The notes beneath the pieces are model-generated. The model was not told the DNA's origin and made no database searches. It worked only from the letters and a program-made list of their open reading frames with translations. 57,101 bases of DNA. Source: Streptomyces sp. AC512_CC834. Lineage in GTDB: Bacteria > Actinomycetota > Actinomycetes > Streptomycetales > Streptomycetaceae. Where the stretch lies: positions 1 through 57,101 of the forward strand of contig NZ_JAGMUO010000018.1 in the NCBI RefSeq assembly GCF_019049325.1. The letters are read 5' to 3'. Shown in pieces: positions 50,910-57,101 of this stretch; position 1 is the first letter of the stretch, and every line of letters begins with the position of its first letter. Both the position numbers and the translations under genes were made by a program.

Positions 50910-51782
50910 TCAGGGGGCGCCGGTGAAGTGCTGTCCCACCAGGGACCGCACCACGTCCGGGTCGCCGGCGATCAGCGCGTCGAGCAGGGCCGTGTGCTCG
51001 TGCGCGTCGGCGACCAGGTCGGCCCGCCCCCTGGCGGCGGGGGCGGCGGGGGCGGCGGCCGGCGGCCACTGGGCGCGGCGGTGCACGTCACCGGCGATCC
51101 GGACGAGCTGTTCGTTGCCGGACAGCGCGAGCACCGCGCGGTGGAAGGCGCGGTCGGCCTCGGCGTACGTGGCCGGGCAGCCGGCGGACGCGGCCCGTAC
51201 GGTGCCCTCGGCGAGGGGACGCAGCCGCGCCCAGCGCTCGGCGGGCACCGTGCGGGCCAGACGGAGCCAGACCGGGACCTCGATCAGGGCCCGGACCTCG
51301 GCCAGCTCGGCCAGTTCACGGTCGCCGCGCTCGACGACGCGGAAGCCGCGGTTGGGGACGACCTCGACGGCGCCCTCCAGGGCGAGCTGCTGCATGGCCT
51401 CCCGTACGGGGGTGGCCGAGACGCCGAACCGGTCGCCGAGCGCGGGCGCCGAGTAGACCTCGCCGGGTCGCAGCTCGCCGGTGACCAGCGCGGTGCGCAG
51501 GGCGTCGAGGATCTGCCCGCGCACGGAGGAGCGCTGGACGAGGGCGCGCGGACCGGGCGCGGGCGGGCGGGCTGCGGACGGACGGGGTGCGGGCGGTTCG
51601 CTGTGGGTGTGCTCGCCGCGCGCGGCGCCGTCCGGTTCCCCGGTGCCGCCCGCCCGGTCGCGGGCCACGTCCGCCACCCCGGGCTGCGCCGGGATCCGCA
51701 CCGATTCGGCCGCGGTGGCCGCGGCAGCCGCACGGACCCGCCCGGTTCCCGTTCCTGCGGCGCCCTGCGCGCTGGGGTTCAC
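50910..51782 (-). CDS. GntR family regulator, FadR/FCD type
   Basis: 290 residues, GTG start with GCAGGAGG upstream. The long Ala/Pro/Arg-rich N-terminal tail (about 1-85) is unusual. It is followed by the wHTH (VRGQILDALRTALVTGELRPGEVYSAPALGDRFGVSATPVREAM, seen as two parts ending ATPVREAM) and an all-helical FCD ligand domain with LAEVRALIEVPVWLRLA. Metal-ligand residues include FHRAVLALSGN and DAHEHTALLDAL. FCD-type GntR repressors respond to small organic acids or their metals. No adjacent metabolic operon shows its target; the small Cys-rich ORF is divergent. Confidence 0.9.
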   Translation of the reverse strand: MNPSAQGAAGTGTGRVRAAAAATAAESVRIPAQPGVADVARDRAGGTGEPDGAARGEHTHSEPPAPRPSAARPPAPGPRALVQRSSVRGQILDALRTALVTGELRPGEVYSAPALGDRFGVSATPVREAMQQLALEGAVEVVPNRGFRVVERGDRELAELAEVRALIEVPVWLRLARTVPAERWARLRPLAEGTVRAASAGCPATYAEADRAFHRAVLALSGNEQLVRIAGDVHRRAQWPPAAAPAAPAARGRADLVADAHEHTALLDALIAGDPDVVRSLVGQHFTGAP

Positions 51783-51893
51783 GGGTCCTCCTGCGGGACG
51801 TGTCGGTACTTGGGGTCATTACGGCGGGTTGTCACCTGTCCGTCAAGCACCATAGGGGTACGGGCCGTCAGTTCAAATCCCAAGGATCCCGGG

Positions 51894-51912
51894 TAAGGCA
51901 AGGCTTACCTCT
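51894..51912. promoter_or_regulatory. Iron-box-like palindrome (DmdR/IdeR type)
   Basis: TAAGGCAAGGCTTACCTCT matches the 19-base actinobacterial iron box (TTAGGTTAGGCTAACCTAA) at 13 of 19 positions by my alignment, including the AGGC-T-ACCT core. It is 38 bases upstream of a small Cys-rich ORF and 111 bases upstream of the GntR start. DmdR1/IdeR binding would make the downstream gene iron-repressed. This is pattern reading only. Confidence 0.5.
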
Positions 51913-51950
51913 AAGCGGCCGGCCGGCGGCGCGGACGCGCCCTGTGGGGC

Positions 51951-52193
51951 ATGGCGACCGACGAGATCGTCGAGGGCCTGCGGTACGTCGCCCATCTGCT
52001 CGGCGAGCAGGAGCGGGCCCGGCACGAGCTGGAGCTGCTCTGCTGCCGCTGCTGCATGTTCTGCACCCTGCGACGCGGGCCGGGTACTGACGCGCGGTCA
52101 GGGATCCAAGATCGTCGACTAGGATCATCCGCGTTGTTTCACAACTTCCCCACGCGTCGCGGTAACTTTCCGTGGAACCACTCGTACGGGTAG
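51951..52193 (+). CDS. Small Cys-rich ORF, possibly frameshifted
   Basis: 80 codons. The first 43 or so have strong Streptomyces codon bias and encode MATDEIVEGLRYVAHLLG followed by a helix and a CCRCCMFC cluster (five Cys in eight residues). After LRRGPG the bias vanishes and the frame runs into promoter-like DNA. In another frame a TGA occurs at 52088, so the true end may be near there and the gene may carry a frameshift. No clear Shine-Dalgarno. The Cys cluster could bind iron, Fe-S or another metal, which fits the iron-box-like site 38 bases upstream. Confidence 0.45.
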   Translation: MATDEIVEGLRYVAHLLGEQERARHELELLCCRCCMFCTLRRGPGTDARSGIQDRRLGSSALFHNFPTRRGNFPWNHSYG

Positions 52194-52364
52194 TCTTATT
52201 CGAACTCAACTCCCGCCGGTCATGCGGCAGTTCGAGCAGAACGCCGCCCTGGGCATCCCCTCTGCACTCCCTTGGCGGCCTCTTGCCCCGAAACCCCCTG
52301 AGGCCCGCTGAGTTTGGGCCACCATGGCGGGCGTTACGCCCTATCCCACTGCAAGGGACCCCAG

Positions 52365-53456
52365 ATGAGATTGACCGACATATCGCTGAACTGGCTGCTT
52401 CCGGGCGCCGTGCTGCTCCTGGGCATGCTGGCGGCGGTGGCGGTGCTCGCGCGTGGCAAGCGTTCCTCGGGGAAGGACGCGGGCGCGGACGACTCGTGGG
52501 AGCGTTCCGAGGAACGCCGCAGGCGCAAGGAGGCCGTCTACGGCACCGCCTCCTACGTCCTGCTGTTCTGCTGCGCCGCGGTCGCCGCGGCGCTCTCTTT
52601 CCACGGTCTGGTCGGCTTCGGCGAGCAGAACCTCGGCCTGAGCGACGGCTGGCAGTACCTGGTCCCGTTCGGGCTCGACGGAGCGGCGATGTTCTGCTCC
52701 GTCCTCGCGGTGCGCGAGGCCAGCCACGGTGACGCGGCGCTCGGCTCGCGCATACTCGTGTGGACCTTCGCCTTCGCGGCGGCCTGGTTCAACTGGGTGC
52801 ACGCGCCCCGGGGCGCCGGGCACGCGGGCGCGCCGCACTTCTTCGCGGGCATGTCGATGTCCGCGGCGGTGCTGTTCGACCGCGCGCTGAAGCAGACCCG
52901 CCGGGCCGCCCTGCGCGAGCAGGGTCTGGTGCCGCGTCCGCTGCCGCAGATCCGCATGGTCCGCTGGCTGCGCGCTCCCCGGGAGACCTACCGCGCCTGG
53001 TCGCTGATGCTCCTGGAGGGCGTACGCAGCCTGGACGAGGCGGTCGAGGAGGTCCGGGACGACCGGCGCCAGAAGGAGGAGAAGAAGCTGCGGCGGCGCG
53101 AGCACGAGCGCCTCGAGCGGGCCCAGCTCAAGGCGATCAGCCGGGGCCACGGCCACCGGGGCTTCCCCGGCCGCGGCGGCCGTCAGGTCGAGGTCGAGGT
53201 GCAGCAGGTGGAGCGCGGCACGGAACGCGCCACCGCGGAGCCTGCCATATCCACCCCGGAGCAACTGCCCCCGGCGGCCCGGCGGCCCTCCCTGCAGCCC
53301 GTACGGAGCCGGTCTGACCAGATGACCATGGAACCCATGGAAACCATGGAATCCGTGGAAACCGTTGACCTCACCGCGGAGGACGACACCCAGGCGCTGC
53401 CCCGCCTGGACTCCCTGGAGCGCAAGCTCAAGGACCTGGAGCAGCAGTTCGGCTAG
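52365..53456 (+). CDS. DUF2637 membrane protein with coiled C-terminal tail
   Basis: 363 residues from the ATG at 52365 (AAGGGA upstream). Hydrophobic helices at about 10-28, 60-80, 98-118 and 130-150 form the DUF2637 module (LVPFGLDGAAMFCSVLAVREA is characteristic), as in SpdB2-like spread proteins of Streptomyces conjugative elements. A charged helix (EVRDDRRQKEEKKLRRREHERLERAQ) and a disordered tail with MTMEPMETMESVETVD (9-bp repeats) and a final coiled coil (LERKLKDLEQQFG) follow. No other plasmid genes are near, so this is the chromosomal form, of unknown role. The 170 bases upstream hold its promoter region (ACGGGTAGTCTTATTCG). Confidence 0.87.
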   Translation: MRLTDISLNWLLPGAVLLLGMLAAVAVLARGKRSSGKDAGADDSWERSEERRRRKEAVYGTASYVLLFCCAAVAAALSFHGLVGFGEQNLGLSDGWQYLVPFGLDGAAMFCSVLAVREASHGDAALGSRILVWTFAFAAAWFNWVHAPRGAGHAGAPHFFAGMSMSAAVLFDRALKQTRRAALREQGLVPRPLPQIRMVRWLRAPRETYRAWSLMLLEGVRSLDEAVEEVRDDRRQKEEKKLRRREHERLERAQLKAISRGHGHRGFPGRGGRQVEVEVQQVERGTERATAEPAISTPEQLPPAARRPSLQPVRSRSDQMTMEPMETMESVETVDLTAEDDTQALPRLDSLERKLKDLEQQFG

Positions 53457-53503
53457 AACACGCCGGACGGACGGCCCGAGGGGCGCCCTGAGGGCCGGCC
53501 CGG

Positions 53504-53524
53504 GGCGCCGGGTTCACCGGCGCC
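53504..53524. terminator. Bidirectional terminator between convergent genes
   Basis: GGCGCCGG-GTTCA-CCGGCGCC, a perfect 8-base stem with a 5-base loop, ends exactly next to the stop codon of the minus-strand ATPase gene and lies 47 bases after the DUF2637 gene's stop. Confidence 0.75.
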
Positions 53525-53974
53525 TCAGGCCGCTTCCGCGCCCAGTTCGAACCAGACCGACTTGCCCACCTCGCAGGGCCGCACCCCCCAGTCGTCGGCG
53601 AGGGACTCCACCAGGACCAGCCCTCTGCCGTTGGTTCTCTCCTCCGCCGCCGGAGCGCGCGGTGCGGGCCGCCGGCCCACGTAGTCCCGTACCTCGACCC
53701 GCAGCGCGCTCGGGCCGACCGTCGCGGTCAGGACCGCGCCGTCGTCGGTGTGGACGAGCGCGTTGGTGACCAGCTCGCTGGTGAGCAGCTCCGCCACCTC
53801 CGACTGTCCGGGCTCGCCCCAGTGCCGCAGCAGCTCCCGCAGGGCCCGCCGGGCCTCGGGCACCGCCCGCAGGTCCGCCCGGCCGAGCCGCCGTCTGAGC
53901 TGTGGCACCGCCTGTGCCTTCATGTCCCCCGTCGGCGTGCTGATGTCGTTCCCCCTCCGCTCGAACACCTTCAC
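53525..53974 (-). CDS. RsbW-like ATP-binding protein (HATPase_c_2)
   Basis: 149 residues. GHKL fold: SELVTNALVHTDDG is the N-box, VRDYVGRRP a weak G1 (Asp present), and RTNGRGLVLVESLADDWGV the G2 loop. Proteins of this kind are anti-sigma factors or Ser/Thr kinases acting on anti-anti-sigma partners; Streptomyces has dozens. No partner gene is adjacent, though a PP2C-like protein, the usual third member of such switches, lies 1.8 kb away. The start is unsure: GTG 53974 has AAGG 9 bases upstream, ATG 53923 has GGGGGA too close. Confidence 0.85.
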   Translation of the reverse strand: MKVFERRGNDISTPTGDMKAQAVPQLRRRLGRADLRAVPEARRALRELLRHWGEPGQSEVAELLTSELVTNALVHTDDGAVLTATVGPSALRVEVRDYVGRRPAPRAPAAEERTNGRGLVLVESLADDWGVRPCEVGKSVWFELGAEAA

Positions 53975-54038
53975 GGAGGAAGCCTTGCCCGTTCGGGCCC
54001 CGGCCAGTCATCCCGATTCAGGAGGACCGCTCTTTCGG

Positions 54039-55781
54039 TCACGGCCGCGGCACGTTGCGCAGGTTCGAGCGGGCGAGCTGGACCATGCGTCCGACGCCGC
54101 CGTCCAGGACGATCTTCGAGGCGGACAGGGCGAAGCCGGTGACCATGTCGGCGCTGATCTTCGGCGGGATGGACAGGGCGTTGGGGTCGGTGACGACGTC
54201 GACGAGGGCCGGTCCCTTGTGCTTGAAGGCGGCCTTCAGCGCCCCCGCCAGGTCCTTGGGTTTCTCCACCCGTACGCCGAAGGCGCCGCAGGCCTCGGCG
54301 ACGGCGGCGAAGTCGGGGTTCTTGTTGGCCACGCCGTGCGAGGGCAGGCCCGCGACCAGCATCTCCAACTCCACCATGCCGAGGGAGGAGTTGTTGAACA
54401 GCACGACCTTCACCGGCAGATCGTGCTGGACCAGGGTGAGGAAGTCGCCCATGAGCATGGTGAATCCGCCGTCGCCCGACATCGAGACGACCTGCCGGTG
54501 CCGGTCGGTGAACTGGGCGCCGATCGCCATCGGCAGCGCGTTCGCCATCGAGCCGTGGGAGAAGGAGCCGATGATGCGGCGGCGGCCGTTGGGCGAGATG
54601 TAGCGGGCGGCCCAGACGTTGCACATCCCGGTGTCGACGGTGAACACCGCGTCGTCGTCGGCCATGTCGTCCAGCACGGCGGCCACGTACTCGGGGTGGA
54701 TCGGGACGTGCTTGTCGACCTTGCGGGTGTACGCCTTGACGACGCCCTCCAGCGCGTCCGCGTGCTTCTTGAGCATCCGGTCGAGGAAGCGGCGGTTCTT
54801 CTTCTCCTTCACCCGGGGGGTCAGGCAGCGCAGCGTCTCCCGCGCGTCGCCCCACACCGCGAGGTCCAGTTTGGAGCGCCGGCCCAGGTTCTCGGGCCGG
54901 ACGTCGATCTGGGCGATCTTCACGTCGTCGGGCAGGAAGGCGGTGTACGGGAAGTCCGTGCCGATCAGGATCAGCAGGTCGCACTCGTGGGTGGCCTCGT
55001 AGGCGGCGCCGTAGCCGAGCAGCCCGCTCATGCCTACGTCGAACGGGTTGTCGTACTGAATCCACTCCTTGCCGCGCAGGGCGTGCCCCACCGGGGACTT
55101 GATTTTCCCGGCGAACTCCATGACCTCGGTGTGCGCGCCCGCCGTGCCGCTGCCGCAGAAGAGGGTGACCCGGTCGGCGTCGTCGATCATCCGCACCAGC
55201 CGGTCGATCTCCTCGTCGCCGGGGCGGACGGTGGGCCGGGAGGTGACGAGTGCCGTCTCGGCGGCCTTCTCGGGGGCGGGCTCGTCCGCGATGTCGCCGG
55301 GCAGGGAGACGACGCTGACGCCGCCCTGGCCGACGGCGTGCTGGATCGCGGTCTGGAGCAGCCTCGGCATCTGCTTCGGGCTGGAGATCAGCTCGCTGTA
55401 GTGACTGCACTCGCGGAACAGTTGGTCGGGGTGGGTCTCCTGGAAGAACCCGAGCCCGATCTCGCTGGACGGGATCTGTGAGGCGAGGGCGAGGACGGGG
55501 GCCATGGAGCGGTGGGCGTCGTAGAGCCCGTTGATGAGGTGGAGGTTGCCGGGGCCGCAGGAGCCGGCGCACGCGGTCAGCTTCCCGGTGATCTGGGCCT
55601 CCGCGCCGGCGGCGAAGGCGGCGGTCTCCTCGTGCCGGACGTGCACCCATTCGATACCGGAGTGGCGGCGTACGGCGTCCACGACGGGGTTGAGGCTGTC
55701 GCCGACGACTCCGTAGAGGCGTTCGACCCCGGCGCGGGTGAGGATGTCGACGAACTGTTCCGCGACGTTCTGTTTGGCCAT
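54039..55781 (-). CDS. poxB: Pyruvate:quinone oxidoreductase (pyruvate oxidase type)
   Basis: 580 residues. ThDP enzyme with RHEETAAFAAGAEAQITG (catalytic Glu of the Pyr domain), GSCGPGNLHLINGLYDAHRSMAPVLALA, and a central FAD-type domain (FCGSGTAGAHTEV, LLGYGAAYEATHECDLLILIG). The PP domain has GDGGFTMLMGDFLTLVQHDLPVKVVLFNN (ThDP/Mg motif GDGG...NN). It converts pyruvate to acetate and CO2 and passes electrons to quinone at the membrane. The C-terminus (ALSASKIVLDGGVGRMVQLARSNLRNVP) resembles the PoxB lipid-binding end. Monocistronic; a weak purine-rich CTGGAA precedes the ATG. Confidence 0.93.
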   Translation of the reverse strand: MAKQNVAEQFVDILTRAGVERLYGVVGDSLNPVVDAVRRHSGIEWVHVRHEETAAFAAGAEAQITGKLTACAGSCGPGNLHLINGLYDAHRSMAPVLALASQIPSSEIGLGFFQETHPDQLFRECSHYSELISSPKQMPRLLQTAIQHAVGQGGVSVVSLPGDIADEPAPEKAAETALVTSRPTVRPGDEEIDRLVRMIDDADRVTLFCGSGTAGAHTEVMEFAGKIKSPVGHALRGKEWIQYDNPFDVGMSGLLGYGAAYEATHECDLLILIGTDFPYTAFLPDDVKIAQIDVRPENLGRRSKLDLAVWGDARETLRCLTPRVKEKKNRRFLDRMLKKHADALEGVVKAYTRKVDKHVPIHPEYVAAVLDDMADDDAVFTVDTGMCNVWAARYISPNGRRRIIGSFSHGSMANALPMAIGAQFTDRHRQVVSMSGDGGFTMLMGDFLTLVQHDLPVKVVLFNNSSLGMVELEMLVAGLPSHGVANKNPDFAAVAEACGAFGVRVEKPKDLAGALKAAFKHKGPALVDVVTDPNALSIPPKISADMVTGFALSASKIVLDGGVGRMVQLARSNLRNVPRP

Positions 55782-55809
55782 GGTTCCAGCTTTGCCACAG
55801 CGAGCGGCC

Positions 55810-57101
55810 TCACGCCTCCCAAACGGCGGCGGCCGTACGGTCGTCCGCGTATCCCTTGACCCGGACGCGGCTGTCGGTGAGGAACTCCGCGAGTCCGGGC
55901 GGGGTGCGGCCCGTCCATCGCCGGGCGAGGAGTTCGCCCAGTTCGGGCTCGTTCAGCAGTGGCTCGGAGAGGCCCGCCGTGCACATCAGGAGCACATCAC
56001 CCGGGCGGGCTACCGAGGCCCGGAAGCGGAAGGGCTCGCGGGGTGGTTCGGCGGGCGGTCCGTCGTGGGGGCCGGGCGCCGTGGTGATGCCGAGGTCCAT
56101 GGTGAGGCGGTCGCCGTCGGGCGTCTCGCTCGGCGCGTCGTTGGGCGTGCCGCCGGGCGTGCCCCTGGGCGCGGAGCCGAAGCCGAGGACGGGCTCACCG
56201 CTGACATCACCGAACTCCGGCTCCATGTCCTGCCAGACACCGTCCCGCAGCCGGAGCAGTCCGCCGGCGCCGACGCCGAAGAACACCCGGGTGCGGCACT
56301 CGGGGTCGGCGGGCAGCAGCAGGCAGCGCAGGGTGGCCGCGTACTCGTCCGGGGCGAGGCCCTGTTCGGCGGCGCCGGCGCGGAGCCGGCCGAGGCTGCG
56401 GTCGGTGAGGCGGTGCAGGCCGGACTTCAGTTCGCCGCGGCGGGCGGCCCGCAGGTCCTCGGCGAGCCGGGCCTGGCTGCGGCCCACGGCCCGGCCGATC
56501 CACCGGCACACCTCGGCCGCCGCCCGGTGCGCCCCGGGGGTCGCGCGGGCACCGGTCGCCATCGCCACCAGGACCAGCGCCTGCTCGCCCGCGCCGAACC
56601 GGGCGACGAGCAGCGCGTCGCGCCGCGGCTCGCCCCGGTAGCGCGCGGAGTCCCCGCGCACGGAGACGGCCCGCAGCGTGCAGGTCCCGTACCGGGCGCC
56701 GTCCAGCACGGTGTCCGGGACCAGCCCGTCAAGACCGTCGGGGTCGGCGGGCGGCAGCGCGGTGGGCTCGGCGTCGTAGGTGGGCGGCCCGGTACCGACG
56801 TAGTCACGGTCGGCGCCGTCCGGCTCCGCGGGCAGCGAGGGGAGGAACGAGGACGGGGGCGGCGGCAGGTCGGCCACGCTCCGGGCCGGAACGACCGGCC
56901 GCCTGGACAACGGCACAACGGCGGGCGGCTCGCTCAGATCGGCGTCCCCAGTACCGGAGGTCGTCCGCCCCCGCAGCCCGCCACCCCGCTGCCCGACGGG
57001 CCGCGCGACGTCTCCGGAGCCGCGCCGCACGTCGCCCGACGACGCGGTGGCCGGGGGCGGAGTGATCGGCTGGGCGGGGGGCTGCGGGGCGGGGGGCTGC
57101 G
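55810..57101 (-). CDS. PP2C-like protein, N-terminus cut by window edge
   Basis: At least 430 residues; the frame stays open to the window end (Pro/Gln/Ala-rich, PPAPQPPAQP), so the start is outside. A GTG at 57030 is a possible internal start only. PPM-type fold: VRGDSARYRGEPRRDALLVARF, ALVLVAMATGARATPGAHRAAAEVC, GDVLLMCTAGLSEPLL, and YADDRTAAAVWEA at the end. Canonical metal Asp residues of VADG and SDG read Ala-Thr-Gly and Thr-Ala-Gly; only the DDRT Asp pair remains. A disordered Pro-rich N-terminal half and a GTPGGTPNDAPSETPDG insert are present. Probably a pseudophosphatase or non-canonical member. Confidence 0.8.
   Translation of the reverse strand, partial: QPPAPQPPAQPITPPPATASSGDVRRGSGDVARPVGQRGGGLRGRTTSGTGDADLSEPPAVVPLSRRPVVPARSVADLPPPPSSFLPSLPAEPDGADRDYVGTGPPTYDAEPTALPPADPDGLDGLVPDTVLDGARYGTCTLRAVSVRGDSARYRGEPRRDALLVARFGAGEQALVLVAMATGARATPGAHRAAAEVCRWIGRAVGRSQARLAEDLRAARRGELKSGLHRLTDRSLGRLRAGAAEQGLAPDEYAATLRCLLLPADPECRTRVFFGVGAGGLLRLRDGVWQDMEPEFGDVSGEPVLGFGSAPRGTPGGTPNDAPSETPDGDRLTMDLGITTAPGPHDGPPAEPPREPFRFRASVARPGDVLLMCTAGLSEPLLNEPELGELLARRWTGRTPPGLAEFLTDSRVRVKGYADDRTAAAVWEA

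Overview
The window is a chromosome segment from a high-GC actinomycete, almost certainly a Streptomyces. The evidence is third-position GC near saturation, frequent GTG starts, ATGA-coupled operons, leaderless promoters of the TANNNT-N6-ATG type, and Streptomyces-typical genes (large ATP-binding LuxR regulator, ALF-repeat exoprotein, MreB-like protein, SecD-SecF fusion, DUF2637 membrane protein). From memory only, the order resembles the S. coelicolor SCO6155 to SCO6201 interval read backwards. I see no tRNA, rRNA, CRISPR array, insertion sequence or prophage.

Layout. 1-5.6 kb: glyoxylate carboligase, a divergent zinc-ribbon protein, a secreted FG-GAP protein with a degenerate trypsin domain, and a small exported protein. 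5.98-12.5 kb: a three-gene set of a Tat-exported Ala-rich ALF-repeat coiled-coil protein, a secreted protein with two nuclease domains, and a DUF1963-like cytosolic protein. This is the best candidate for a poorly described system. 12.5-19.8 kb: two coupled acyl-CoA synthetases, a divergent GAF-LuxR regulator and a LAL regulator. 19.8-25.2 kb: a palindrome-rich intergenic region, a winged-helix protein, and a large HTH-STAND-WD40 protein with a collagen-like insert. 25.5-30.3 kb: a membrane protein pair, and an operon of two glycosyltransferases flanking a gene that encodes hexapeptide repeats. 30.4-32.7 kb: three short genes (deacetylase-like lipoprotein, SRPBCC protein, EEP hydrolase) that all appear leaderless.

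33-41.8 kb is a purine-catabolism block: XdhC maturation factor, NCS2 purine permease, three-subunit xanthine dehydrogenase and a divergent PucR regulator. With gcl, which handles glyoxylate from allantoin, the window carries both ends of a purine-to-central-metabolism route. 41.9-46 kb: a TPR-like protein, an Rv1733c-like membrane protein, a 0.7 kb minisatellite, and an operon of two DksA/TraR zinc-finger proteins with a truncated MreB-like protein. 46.3-50.9 kb: a NarL-type two-component system, a small His-rich exported protein and a SecD-SecF fusion. 50.9-57.1 kb: a GntR regulator, an iron-box-like site before a Cys-rich small ORF, a DUF2637 protein, an RsbW-like ATPase, pyruvate:quinone oxidoreductase, and a PP2C-like protein cut by the window edge.

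The segment has several gene products with mutated active sites (trypsin, NucA/NucB, deacetylase, PP2C). It also has many short tandem repeats (9, 10, 14, 18, 22 and 183 bp periods) in and next to genes. Coordinates and motifs were read from the sequence. Family names are recalled and were not searched.
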